In this document: one piece after another, positions 46,049 through 56,888 of the stretch
Layout of the letters: every line of letters begins with the position of its first letter
Numbering within the stretch: position 1 is the first letter of the stretch
DNA from: Phaeosaccion multiseriatum
Taxonomy: Eukaryota; Ochrophyta, other classes
Reading direction: 5' to 3'
DNA length: 64,000 nt
NCBI GenBank assembly: GCA_965112735.1
Contig: OZ218954.1
Span: forward strand, 124,001 to 188,000
Notes under the pieces: generated by a model
What the model saw: the letters and a program-made list of their open reading frames with translations, nothing else
Database searches by the model: none
Told to the model about the DNA's origin: nothing
Position numbers and translations under genes: made by a program

Positions 46049-47978
46049 AGGGAGAAGGGGAGGAGGGGAGAGGGAGAGGGAGAGAGAGAGATGGAGAGGG
46101 AGGGAGAGGGAGAGAGAGAGATGGAAAGGGAGGGAGAGATGGAGAGGGAGAGAGAGAGAACAGAGAGAGACAGACAGGCAGAGAGAGAGTGAGAGAGAGA
46201 GAGTGAGAGAGAGAGAAAGAGCCTTTTGTGTGTGAGGGGACAGCTAAGGGATGAAGCACTTTGTCGGGGTGGAGGACACCACATTTACACACACACACGC
46301 ACACACACGCGCAGAAGCACACACATATACACACGCACACACCTACCCACCCACCCACACGCTCAAAAGACCCACACACATACACACACACAGGCATCAC
46401 ACACGTACACAAATACACACGCGCACAAACACACCTACCCCCCCCCCCCACAACACAAACGTACGTAATTACGTAATTTCACCTTCAGTGGTGAATCTTA
46501 CCTCTCTCACCACCCTATCCACTGCCATCCACTACCATCCACTGCCATCCTCACCCGTTGTTCGCCATTCCCTCCCATTCTCACCCTTCACACTACCCCC
46601 ATCCATCCACTGCCATCCTCCCTACCATCCATCCACTGCCATCCTCCCTCCCTCACAGGGCTCGTGGACGGTGTGGCCCTCACGCTAAAGACGCTGAATC
46701 GCTCCGTGCTGGCAGGGGAAAGTGGCGCCAGCGCAGTGATGGACCGTCTGCTCGGCCTTTCACTCACCAAGAGAGACATGGAGGGGGGTGGGGTCAAGGC
46801 CAAGGCAAAGGGTCGACAGGGGGAGGAGGAGGAGGAGGAGGAGAAGGAGGGGGGGGTGGGGCAGGGAGGGGCAGGAGGGTCTCCGAGTGGAGGTGGTGGG
46901 CAAGGAATGGCAGTGGATGGAGGAGGGATGGCAGCGGATGGAGGAGAGTCGTATCACCAGGCGCTGCGGGACTTGTTCGCGTCTCTGCAAGGCTTCTCCA
47001 GCGATCACGATAGGTACCGTGTGATGGGTTGTTACAAGTCGTCTTTTGTCGAATATCTGGTGTCTGTCTCTCTCTCTCTGTCTCCCTCTCTCTCTCTCTC
47101 TATCTCTCTGTCTCTCTCCACCCTCTCTCCCCTCCTTCCCCCATCTCTTTCTGTCCTTCTCTTACCCCTCACCCTCTCCTCTCTCCCTTCTCTTCCCCCC
47201 ACCTCTGCCTCCTCTCTCTCCTCCCTTCCCCTTTGTATCACCAATGGCCTTACATACATCACAACTGGCGCACAGGATTGAGGCCTTAGGGTGCCTTCTG
47301 CTCACAGGCGTGTACAGCACACGTCTCTTCCAACACCGGAGCTCGGGAGGGAGGAGGCTGAGCGCCCAGCTGGAGGAGGAGCAGTTGGTGATACAGGAGG
47401 AGGAGCAATTGGTCATACAGGAGGAGGAGGAGCGGGGAGTGGAGGGAGGGCCAGGGAACGGGGAGGAGGGGGAGGAGGAGGGCGAAGGAGCAGCAGCAAT
47501 AGCAGCAGGCCGTGGAGGAGGAGGAGGAGGAGGAGGAGGAGAGGGCAGCTCTGCGGCAGCAGTTGGTGATCCAACGACGATCACAGGGAGGGATTCCGAG
47601 TCGGCGGATGGCAAACCCCGGGGGGGCCATGGGCACGGCAGGCGGGGGAGTGAAACGCTCTTTGCCTCGTCACTTAAGAGGGAGGGCTCCCCACACTCCT
47701 CTTTAAAAGGTTCACAGATGGCAGTGCGAAATGGCGGGAGGGAGCAGCTGGCGATACAGCAGGAGAGCCACCTCGCCCACCCCCTCCTGGCCAAGCATGT
47801 TGGTGATACAGCAGCAGTTGCTGATACAGCAGTTGGTGATTCAATAGCAGAGGAGGAGGGGAGAGAAGTAGGAGGAGTTGGTGATACAGCAGTTGGTGAT
47901 ACAGCAGTTGGCGATGCAACACCAGGGGCAGAGGCGAGCAGCAACAAAAGCGGGATTCCGGGCTGCCACGCTTCGTAA
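37166..47978 (+). CDS. Large ankyrin-repeat protein with SH-W/PDP/DYVW domain
   Basis: Twenty exons: 37166-37576, 37743-38084, 38355-38404, 38661-38764, 39196-39264, 39484-39528, 39723-39860, 40216-40283, 40409-40813, 41180-41290, 41680-41809, 42092-42182, 42335-42425, 42755-42823, 43575-43724, 44068-44711, 45351-45432, 45633-45993, 46659-47013, 47276-47978; 4419 nt (1472 aa), in phase. Residues 1-700 hold classical ankyrin repeats (FTPLHLACVRGD, STPLHWACSRGHLGCVKLL, RTPLHTAATTG, ALHVAAANGHLQAVEAL). Then LPVDTLVQQGKFPNH, VLMVSHPWESPGNPDPSGRQ, DYVWVMFSCVT, WCRADQLLCIP and GWCAAEVVSGL match the order of a domain common in algal proteins (SHRW, PDP, DYVWxD, WCRLE). Here the Arg of SHRW and the Asp after DYVW are changed. 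The C-terminus is low-complexity with AVGDTA repeats. A scaffold or sensor role is likely; activity is unproven. Confidence 0.78.
38507..38551 (+). pseudogene. Probable relict or alternative duplicate of ankyrin exon 4
   Basis: After CACACAGAG it reads GHVGSVKLLIEFYVS then a stop, paralogous to GHLGCVKLLVGVYG of exon 4 at 38661. If it were spliced in, the repeat would be interrupted. It could be a dead exon copy or an alternative exon. Confidence 0.5.
41825..41930 (+). repeat. GAGTCGATATATA tandem repeat
   Basis: Six imperfect copies of a 16-18 bp AT-rich unit (AGAGTCGATATATAG) in the intron after exon 11 of the ankyrin/SH-W gene. Confidence 0.9.
43094..43492 (+). repeat. (CCCT)n microsatellite of about 400 bp
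   Basis: Nearly pure CCCT in the intron between exons 14 and 15 of the ankyrin/SH-W gene, with a few CTCT, TTCC and CCTC interruptions. Pro/Ser/Leu and Gly/Arg/Glu frames through it are artefacts. Confidence 0.97.
44770..45015 (+). repeat. GTGAGTGAGT microsatellite after a 5' splice site
   Basis: Begins about 60 bp downstream of exon 16 of the ankyrin/SH-W gene (GGATG|GTGAGTGGAGG at 44711/44712). Made of GAGT units with GCGAGT and GGAG interruptions. Confidence 0.93.
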
Positions 47979-48612
47979 GTTTGAAGGTGCCTCTACGATA
48001 GGGGGCCGAATAGGGGAGGGTATAACTGCCGGAACTGCCCTCTTCGTACATCAGCAGGGAGGTCAGACCGGACAACAGAGGAGGGGGCGTGCCTAGTCTG
48101 AAAGAAAGCCTGTGTAAGGCAGTGAGAGAGCGGGGGATGGCAGTGGATGGAGAGGGGAGCATTCGACACTGAATCGGGATGGCAGCATACGACACCGCCG
48201 CGCCTTGTTCTTCTTTCCTATTGGGGAATATAGAGGAACAGTTCGAAGAATAAGAAGAGAGGGGAAAGAAGGAGAAGCGTACTTGCCGACGAGTGCTGAA
48301 CGACCGGAAGAAGGGATGGCAGTGGAAGGAGTAGAGAAGAAATATCCCCTGGCGAGTGGACCAGGGCAGAGCAACGTGAAGGGATGGGAGGGATGGCAGT
48401 GGATGTGGAGATGATGGGACGGCAGCTGACGGCAGCTGACCGGGGTACGGTGCGAGGGCCAATCAATCACAAAAAACCAACCAACCAACCAACCAAACAG
48501 TTTAAAAATGTACCCATCTCCATCTACTGCCATCGACCACGAGGAGAGCAGAGTATCCATCAGGAAATATATATCGATAAAACGCCAAATCCAGGTGTGT
48601 GTGCGCGCGCGC

Positions 48613-48662
<50 letters not shown>

Positions 48663-48952
48663 GTGCGTGCATACATGCCCCAATGGCTGTACAAGTGATC
48701 GGCAGTCGTATCTGTGATCGGCAGTCGCATCTTTGATCGGCAGTCGTCTCTGTCGCCTGTCGGCACCTTGTCCCTCCTGAGGCCGAACATGCTCCCCCAT
48801 ATGCTTCCGGCAGAGGGCTTGACGCCTCTTCAGAGTCCTCTCCGAGCACAGCACCAGCAGAAATCGCCCTGCACAGCAGTTGGTGATACAGCAGCCCTCC
48901 CTGCCGGTACCTGCTGCCCGCCTGCTTTGATGGCAGCCTACGCGCAGCCGCC
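47979..48952. other. Convergent intergenic region
   Basis: No gene supported. It holds a CAAC run (48476-48500), a GCGC/GT run (48597-48666), and three copies of a 20-bp unit TGATCGGCAGTCGyATCT at 48697-48755. The neighbouring ankyrin genes both end at its edges. Confidence 0.55.
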
Positions 48953-50110
48953 TCATGACGTGCTGCACTCCGACGCCACATACGCATTTCCGGCGGCGAC
49001 GAGGCGTGCGACGGTTTCATGAAAGCCATGCTGTCGAGCCAGAGCGATGGCCTGGCCCGTCGACGCCCCTGATCTCTGCAGCTCCTGCATGACCTCCTCA
49101 TGCCCTCTTGCTCCCCCTCTATGCGCCGCCTCAAACAGCGGCGTTGTTGGCGGTTTGCCTCCTCTTTTGTTGACGTCTGCACCTGCAGAGATAAGTAGAC
49201 GGATCACCGCCACATGGCCGTTCGCAGCTGCTCGATGAAGACAGGAAGAGCCATCGGAAGTGGCCACGTCTGCCTCTGTGCCTGCCGATAGAAGGGCCTC
49301 CACCACTTGCGAGTGTCCTCGTAGCGAGGCAAGGTGGAGAGCAGAAGCGCGTAGTAGGGTACTATTGCCAAAAACCCTACGCGAAAGCAGAGCTCTGACA
49401 ACCGACGCGTGTCCCTTTACGGCAGCTATGTCTAACGCGGTAAAGCCGTCCCTGTCGGGGCTTTGGACATGAGCGGCGCCTGCAGTGAGAAGCTGTTGAG
49501 CAGTTTCGAGGTGTCCCTGTCCGCAGGACACGGCCACACATGCTACACTCCACTCACGAGTTGCTGCCCAAGCGTCTGCATGGAGTAACTGCTCCACTAC
49601 GCCCACATGGCCCTCCAGCGACGCGAAGTGGAGAGGTGTGAAGCCCCTGGTATTGGCCCGATCCACGTGAGCTCCAGCGGAAAGAAGCTCCATAACTGAG
49701 CGTTCGTGCCCTTGAATTGCGGCACGGTGCAGCGGCGTCCCGCCACTCGAGTCCACCGGGTCAACAGTAGCATGAGCCAAGATGAGGCGCCTTACTATCG
49801 CTTCATTGCCATTCATCGAGGCCGCGTGGAGCGGACTGGAGTTGTGCCGTCCACCAGCAGGCGTGTCCGGTGATGCTCCTTCTTCAAGTAGTATGGCAAT
49901 GGCGTCATACTTGTCGCACTTAGCGGCAAAGTACACAGGCGTATAGCCTTCTACGCAGACAGGTTGCTCCAGGCAGGCCATGTTCCCTCCTTGTTGATCT
50001 ATGATTGCTCTGACTGCGGCCCTGACCTTGTTGCGGTCCTGCTCATATTGGATGGCGTAGCGGAGACGACTAGTAGCCTGCCGGAGAAGCAAGGACGAAG
50101 GCGAAGGCAA
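48953..50110 (-). CDS. Classical ankyrin-repeat protein, compact gene
   Basis: One uninterrupted minus-strand frame of up to 385 codons, stop at 48953-48955. At least eight classical repeats are visible: YTPVYFAAKCDKYDAIAILLEEGASPD, SPLHAASMNGNEAIVRRLI, GTPLHRAAIQGHERSVMELLSAGAHVD, FTPLHFASLEGHVGVVEQLL, FTALDIAAVKGHASVVRALL, ASALHLASLRGHSQVVEALLSAG and SSCLHRAAANGHVAVIRLLISAGADVN. The first in-frame ATG is at 49981. The 30 residues before it (SRLRYAIQYEQDRNKVRAAV) look coding, so translation probably begins in an upstream exon joined at the acceptor-like CTCCGGCAG at 50078-50086. Unlike its neighbours it has no introns across the repeats and no simple repeats. A protein-interaction role is inferred. 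Confidence 0.75.
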   Translation of the reverse strand: MPSPSSLLLRQATSRLRYAIQYEQDRNKVRAAVRAIIDQQGGNMACLEQPVCVEGYTPVYFAAKCDKYDAIAILLEEGASPDTPAGGRHNSSPLHAASMNGNEAIVRRLILAHATVDPVDSSGGTPLHRAAIQGHERSVMELLSAGAHVDRANTRGFTPLHFASLEGHVGVVEQLLHADAWAATREWSVACVAVSCGQGHLETAQQLLTAGAAHVQSPDRDGFTALDIAAVKGHASVVRALLSRRVFGNSTLLRASALHLASLRGHSQVVEALLSAGTEADVATSDGSSCLHRAAANGHVAVIRLLISAGADVNKRGGKPPTTPLFEAAHRGGARGHEEVMQELQRSGASTGQAIALARQHGFHETVARLVAAGNAYVASECSTS

Positions 50111-51580
50111 GAACTAGTCAAAGCGAGCATCGAAGCGCGGGCTTCATGCGGTGTTGGACGGGCTTTCATGTTCGGCCTGGGACGGCAAAAGCCGTGGAGC
50201 CAGTCTGCTGGCGGTTTGGTGAGCAACAACACTCCCGAGGCGAAAGAATCAAGAAAAAGCTTGGCTCAGAAGGGACCGGGCATCAATAGGATGACGATGT
50301 ACCTCGCTGGTCAGAGCTGAGCTCTCCATGATCGGAGATTGGGGTGGAAGATCCACCGATGCCGCCCCGTGGGGGGAGCGAGGAACCCTCCCAGAGAAGC
50401 AGCCCTGGCCCTGTCCGGCGTCCAAGCAAATACGACTATTCAGGCCACAGTATGGCCAGGCCGGGCCGCAAAGGCCCCAAGCTCCACACCAAGGAGAGGA
50501 GCAGGCAGGGGGCCTCCGAAGAGTCCTAGTGATTGAAGAAAGAGGGGAACCTTTTGAGTTGTGCGGTGCACATCCCGCGGATACGCAAAATCCCCCCCGA
50601 AGACGCTCGCTCGCTCGCTATACTATAGGTGGCAACGCGGAGCACCAACCAGAGTGTGTGTGGGCGCGACATTGTGCGGCCACGGTTCGAGTCAGAGAAG
50701 AGGGGAGCGAAGAAGGGTGGTACCTTCCCAGCCACAGGAGCGGCCCGGATGGCCACACACACACACACACACATTAGCATTGGCGCACCGTGACGGCGCC
50801 ACGTGCTCCTGCGAGAGACCACCTCGTCCCTTGCAGTAGGATGGAGTAGACCGCCTCGTCCCTTGCTCTAGGATGGAGTAGACGCTCGTGAGATAGGGCA
50901 GGCTGCTGAGACAGGATCAGCGAGAGGTGGCTGGGGGACCGGGGTCTGTATCAGCAACCAGGGAGGGACCCGGGGGGGACGACCAGGACCCGGGAGGGGC
51001 GGCACGCTGAGTCCCAGGGTGCGATGCACCTACGCCTCCCCCTGCGGCTCTGAAGGGCCTTAACATAAACAGTACCTCCCGAGCTGACGGTGGTGAGGTG
51101 AGCATTCAGTGCCATCTTCGCTTTGCCGTGACAATGCTCACGAGCGGCACATACTCGGAAGGAAGGGGCCCCAGGGGTGCGATGGGATGGGACAAGCACA
51201 GAGTGTCCACCCACCGGCTTGACAATATGCTTGACACTTGACCCACCTGCTTGACAATATGCTTGACACTTGGGGGCTTTTTGACACACAGTCGCTCAGA
51301 AATGGAGGCGAGTAGTAGCAGGCACGCACGGACTCGCTCGGAAGGCGGCAGCGTGCGGGCGACGTGAGAGCTGAGTAGTCGTGTGCTCTGTTCTGTGTAT
51401 GGTGTACCCGAGTGGGGCACATGATGGTGTGGCGCATGTCCAGGCGAGTCACGCTCTGAGGTAGAGAGTCACGCCGTATTTTCCTGCTGTGTGTTGCTCA
51501 ACTTAGCGGCGTTTTTTTTTTCCTCCATCCCCTCTACTAGCAATGTCGATCCCCTCTACTCGCAATGTCGATCCCCTCTA
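50111..51580. other. Gene-poor stretch with short duplications
   Basis: No gene was supported. A plus-strand frame at 50344-50529 (PPRGGSEEPSQRSSPGPVRR, later RKGPKLHTKERSRQGASEES) could be an exon but has no recognised relatives. Direct duplications: 30 bp at about 50819-50885 (CCGCCTCGTCCCTTGC...TAGGATGGAGTAGA) and 33 bp at 51211-51275 (GCTTGACAATATGCTTGACA). Between 51540 and 51600 CAATGTCGATCCCCTCTACT is repeated at the 3' end of the tyrosinase gene. Confidence 0.45.
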
Positions 51581-54500
51581 CTACTCGCAATGTCGCATGC
51601 GAAAGGTGTCGAATACATAGGGCACAAGGTCGTTGGTGGGGTCGAACAGATCGAAAAGCCGTCGGTTGGAGTAGTACTCCCCGCCCCCGGATGCCTCCCC
51701 CTCGGGGGCGTCGTCTTCCCCGCGTGAGTCCCGCTCGCCGCCCCCCGGGGTCTTGGCTTGGGCTCGCCGCTTCTCGTGTATCACCACCTGGTCCTCCTGT
51801 GTCGCCAACTCCTCCTTCCTCCTCTTGTCCTCCTGAAAGAGGTTTCTAAAGGGCATGATGTCTTCACTGTTATGTCCGTAGCACGCCCCTTCCTCGTCCT
51901 CCCAGCTCCAATCAAAGCTGCTGTTCCGCCCATCCACTGCCATTTCTCCTCCTCCTCCTATCCCCTTGCCCTTGCTAGCCCCATCCTCCAGCCTATGCAT
52001 ATGCCAAATCCGATCAAAGAAGGGATGCAACGGCCAGAACACAATGTCCCCGGCTGAAGTTCCTGTGCCCATGTTTCCGAAACGCCCCGGATGGCACCCG
52101 AAGTCCGCGATTTTATACCACAGGCTCACGCTGTCGGCAATGGCCTGTCTACTGGAACCCAAACTTCTCGCACCCGCATCGTCCTCCTCCTCCTCCTCCT
52201 CCTCCTCCTCCTCCTCCTCCTCCTCCTCCTCTGTATCACCAACCAGTGCAGCAAAGACCACTCCACCGAAGTAGTGCTCCCCCTCCACCGTCACCCTCCC
52301 CGGCAGAGTGAGGTGACTGAGATCGTCCAGCAGCCCGGACTGGCTCATCATCTCTCGTAAGTCAGCGAAGGTCATGTTGGTTGGGTCTTGTGGGCACGAC
52401 CCTCTGCACTCGCTGAAGGGCGTTACACCCGCCGTGCACACCGGATCAACATCATCCGTTGGTGATGGAGCATCCTCAGCAGTTGGTGATACAGCAGCAT
52501 CTGTAGCACTCGCGTCAGCCCCTCCTGGGCCTCCTCCTGGTCCTCCTCCTGGTCCATCTCCTGGTCCTCCTCCTGGGCCTCCTCCTGGGCCTCCTTCTGG
52601 TCCTCCTTCTGGTCCTCCTCCTCGTCCATCTCCCTCTCCCCTACCCCGCCCCTCCTCTTCCTCTGTATTACCAACCCCCGCAGATGGCATGACGAGGTAA
52701 CCGCTGCTCCACAGCTTGTTGTGTATCTTCAGCGCCGAGATTCCCAAGTCATGCAGTAGGCCCTCCACATTGGGCCCCAGGTCAGCAACCCACTCACTCC
52801 AATCCTGAACACAGTCCCACATGCCTTACGGACAGAGGGAGGGAGGGAGAGCAAAGAGTGCAATGGTTCATCACAATTTGAGTTTGAGGGGGGGGGGTGT
52901 CTTGAGTCGCAAGGTGGGCAGCGCAAGTCTTCCTTCCTTCCTTCCTTCCCTGTGCGTGACTCATCTCCCTCCCTCCCAATGCGCTTGCTCACTCACTCCC
53001 TCCCCCCCTCCCTCACTCCCTCAGTCCCTCAGTCCCTCAGTCCCTCATAGATGGCACGCACTCACAGATGGCACGCACTCACCTCCCATACCCATATGCA
53101 ACGCTGCATGTAAATCACTCTCGGCGCAGCTGCGTAAGTCACCAAAGTTGGCAATCTCCGCCGTGTCTAGGCAATGCATCACTTCGGCGCACCCCGGCAA
53201 AGGCTCGGTGTTCTCCACGCCGCAGAAGGTGTTCGAACGCGAGACAATGCTGCAGTCGTTGTTGTTGACATCGTTAGCCACGTAACCGTAACTGTTGCGT
53301 ACTGGACTCGTGGCCTCAGGAGGGGGGGTGTCAGGACCCTCGGTCTCGGTGGGGGAAGTGGCAGTGGAAGTCGAAGAAGATGCAAAAGTGTCAGGATTGG
53401 CCTGTCCTTCCCCTTGTTCTTCTGACGACGTCCTCCTTAGCGGCACGGGGATGCCGTCAGGCAGCCAAGTGGTCCTGACACCCTTGTCCGGGTCCATCGG
53501 GTCCCCACCAGCCAGTCCGAACCAAGACTCTTGGAAAATTGGGCTCTTGGACCCCCAATCAGGCCCATATGCCTCCGCGTCGATGGTGTAATCCCAGTAC
53601 GGGATGGCAGTGGATGGCGAGATGGCCTGGAGGGCGTTGTCGAGTTGGAGTGTGAAGGCAGCGTGGGAGGTGAAGAAGGAGTTTCCATTGTGGAAGGGGG
53701 AGCACGACTCGGAGCCAATGTGCTTCACCTGTTTATGGGAGACAAGGGGAGGGGAGGGGGGATGGGGAGGGCTCTCAGCTTCGAACAAAGGGGATGGTGG
53801 GGGATGGCAGTGAATGGCAGTCGACGGCAATGGATGGTAGTAGATGATGCAGCAGACACAAAGGCAATAACCCCTATCGAGTTCCCCAAGGAATGAATGC
53901 CCTACGTAACGATTACGTACCATCATGTACTGCAGGTTGACAAAGTTGGGTCCGTAGAGCTCCCGTCCCTCCTGGAGGCCCAAACTCGCAACCTTGCCCA
54001 AGGCCTGGAAGAACGTCTCCCTGTCCTCCGCGCGCAAACTGCGAATTTCTCTCCGCACGTACTTGGTGATGACCGTGTACGTCTCGGTGAAGAAGAGCTG
54101 TTGTCCCTGTATCACCAACTGCACATCCTCCTCCTCCTCAAGTCGGAAACTCTCCTCTGCCCCATTCTCCCCCTCTCCCTTGGCCCCATTGCCGGTCTTG
54201 GCGCTGGATGGCAGTGGATGGGCATGATGGGGAGAGAGTGAGAGAGAGAGTGGTGATGGTGATGCATACACCCGTAGTGTAACGGTGTAAAACCTCGGCA
54301 CCTCGGTGAAGGTCAGCCCCACAGATGGCCCGTAGGCCTCCTGTACCACCACCTTGTCCACCTTCTTGTCGTTGCTGTTGATGCCGCTCGTCTTGGTCGC
54401 TTGGCTCTTCTTCTCATCCCCCACCTCCTCCTGCTCCTCCTCCCTCTCGTCTTCTTGCTCCTCCTCCCCTCCCCCCCGTCCGCCGTGAATTTGAGTTTCC

Positions 54501-55864
54501 ATTCCTGCCGTTTCTATGAGTGCCACCTCCCAGTGGAAAGTCGCCCCCCCGGGGGGATTCCCACCACCAAAGGAGTTTGAGTTTGAGGTGGAGTTTTCGT
54601 GTACGGACCCACCCTGCTGCTCATGCCGGAGCCGCTGGAGGAGGGCGGGGGGTGCCTTAAACTCCGAAATTACGTAAGGCTCTACGATGTAGTCCCATGG
54701 GTAGTCATCGATGCTCTCCAGGGGGGGGTAGTATTTGGTGTTAACCTGTTGTTGTTGCAGTAAGTCAAATTAAGTGAGTGAGTGAGTGAGTGAGTGAGTG
54801 AGTGAGTGAGTGAGGGAGTGAGGGAGTGAGTGAGTGAGTGAGAGAGACAGTGAACGAGTGCATGCGTGAGTGAGGGGTATTGCCAATGTGAAGAAAAGCA
54901 CACGCGCCCATGGAAGCCCCCTACCCTCCGCAACAACATTCCTATCTCCCAGTCTCTCTCCACCCAACTCCCCTGCTCTCTTTACCTGAAGGCGCCAGCT
55001 ATTCCCGTCTATGGTTCTGCTGCTGTGGTCGCTCTCTCTGCCACTTGTACCGCTTTCTGCTTCTCCTTCTCCTGCTTTCAGGATGGGTCTCCCGTTCTTA
55101 GCTGCCACCGCGGGTGCTGCTGGCCCCTCTTGCCGCTTCCGGCCCTCCTCCTCCTCCTCCTCCTCCTCCTCCTCCTCCTCCTGCACCCCCTCCTTTCCTC
55201 CGTCCTTACCTTTCTTCGGCAGCCTGTTCTCTTGAATAAAGTCGAAAAAAGTGGAACTAACGCTCTTCCCTCCCCCTTGTCGCTCCCTGTGTTTTCGTGC
55301 TGCCGCTGCTGCTGTGGCGAGGCTCATCGGCCCCGGCCCCCCTCGCCGACTCAGCTCAAGGACCCATCCACTGCCTTCCCTTTGCTCGGTACCTTCCCCA
55401 GACCCTCCACTGCTGTTCCCTCCCCCTCCTTCACTCCTCATCCTTGACACACCGCTGCCGCTGCCCATCGTCAGCGGGAGCTGTGATGTAATTGGTGAGG
55501 AGACTGCGAATGACGGTGACGACGCCCCACCACCACCACCACCACCACCACCACCACCACCACCACCACCACCACCACCGCTTCGTGATTCACCAGCCGT
55601 GTAATAGGCCATGGGAAGCTCTCTGCCTCGGTAGGCCACAAGCCCCATCGCCGCGATGACCATGCCCAGCATCGACGTCCCAGCCAAGCGATGAAGGGAG
55701 CGCCACCCAGTCGTGGTAGTACGCTGCATCTGGTCTCCTCCTCCCTCGCGTCTTGATGTTGCTCGCCGCCTCTTCTTGCCCTCCTCTATTGCCTCCTCCT
55801 CCGGTTTCCACGTTCGCTCGTGGCCTTGTGCATTCCTCGTCTTTACGTACAGAGGCATCGCCAT
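51581..55864 (-). CDS. Membrane-anchored tyrosinase-family (type 3 copper) protein
   Basis: Four exons: 55864-54986, 54745-53921, 53728-53083, 52824-51581; 3594 nt (1197 aa), in phase. A basic N-terminus is followed by one hydrophobic segment (LAGTSMLGMVIAAMGLVAY), consistent with a type II anchor. Then come YPWDYIVEPY and YVRREIRSLRAEDRETFFQAL. The CuA site is KHIGSESCSPFHNGNSFFTSH (H-x9-H-x8-H) with IPYWDYT. The CuB site has DLHAALHMG (H-x3-H) and DIVFWPLHPFFDRIW. All six expected His ligands can be placed. Substrate (phenols or catechols) is inferred from the family. Low-complexity inserts split the domain: polyGly (55517-55580), a GGP repeat and a 17-Glu run between the CuB parts. The in-frame TTG at 55939 is not a likely start. 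A duplicated 5' splice site follows exon 3. Confidence 0.83.
54775..54850. repeat. GAGT microsatellite
   Basis: (GAGT)n in tyrosinase intron 1, close to its 3' end on the minus strand, where it reads ACTC. Confidence 0.95.
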
Positions 55865-56888
55865 ATCTCTCCTTCTCCTCCTCTTTGTCTCTCTCCAATG
55901 CACACCGTGAGCCCGCTGCTTCTCCTGCAAGGACCACAATCAAAGGCCAACCCTCTCTCCACCTGTGTCGCTCCTTCCCCTCCTCTTCTCTTGACAGCTC
56001 TTTCTCTGAGCCTGCTCCCACGGCCTCCCGTGGAGCTCTCCCTCTCTGTCGCGATCAGCGATCTTGGGCGCCGTTACGAGGCCTAAACAGCTCAAATTTA
56101 AATTTGCACACGATTCGCTCCTAATTTGCCTGATGTATACGCTTGTGCAGCATGCGTAGCAAGTCCATTAAGGTGCTTAGAGCGCTCTCCAGGAGGGCAT
56201 CCGAGCAGAGGAGCTTCGGCCTCGGACGCGATGGGGCTGTTGGCAGCACACACAGGTGAAGATGAAGACTTGCCTTCCCACGCTGTCTTCATTTCTTCTT
56301 TTGCGCTGCCAATTGTCTGCCCTTCAGCTCTCTTCTGCAATGCCCTTTCTGCTGCTGCGTCTCTTCTCGCGCTGCTGCTGGGCCTGGTGCTCTAGATGGT
56401 GGTAGTGCTTCTGGTGTGATGGGAGTTTAGAGTTTGCCGTCACGGTTAGGACAGTGCAATTCTCTCCTCTCGCCAGCCTCTCTATGCATCCAAATCGCCT
56501 CTCTGGATACTCTCTCTCTCAGTCCCTCTCTCCCTGCCTCCTCTCCCGCACTTTCCTCCTCGCCTCCCCTCTCTCCTCTCCTCTTCTCTTCTTCTCTCTT
56601 CTCCTCTCCTCCCTCCTCCCTCTCTTCTTCCTCCTCTCCTCTCCTGTTCTCTTCTTCTCTCTTCTCCTCTCCTCCTCTCCTCTCTCCTCTTCTCCTCTCC
56701 TGCCTCCTCTCTCCTTCTTCTCTTCTTCCTCCTCGCCTCCTCTCTCCTCTCCTTTCCTCTTCTCATCTTCTCTCTTCTCCTCTCCTCCCTCCTCTCTTCT
56801 TCCTCCTCTCCTCCCTTCCTCGGATCTCCTCCTCCCGCCCCACCCCTCCCACTCCCTCTTCCTGCGGCGAATATATCACCAACTGCTG
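55865..56888. other. Divergent intergenic region
   Basis: Between the tyrosinase and UPRT-like genes. 56100-56400 has open frames on both strands without recognisable similarity. 56480-56850 is CT/TCC microsatellite. A TATCACCAACTGCTG motif lies at 56870-56886, directly before the UPRT-like ATG. Confidence 0.5.

Noticed and set aside
45990-46210. Glu/Arg-rich continuation of the ankyrin/SH-W exon 18
   Set aside because: It follows a good donor (CAAG|GTGAGG at 45993) and is a GAGAGG microsatellite; splicing to 46659 keeps the frame.
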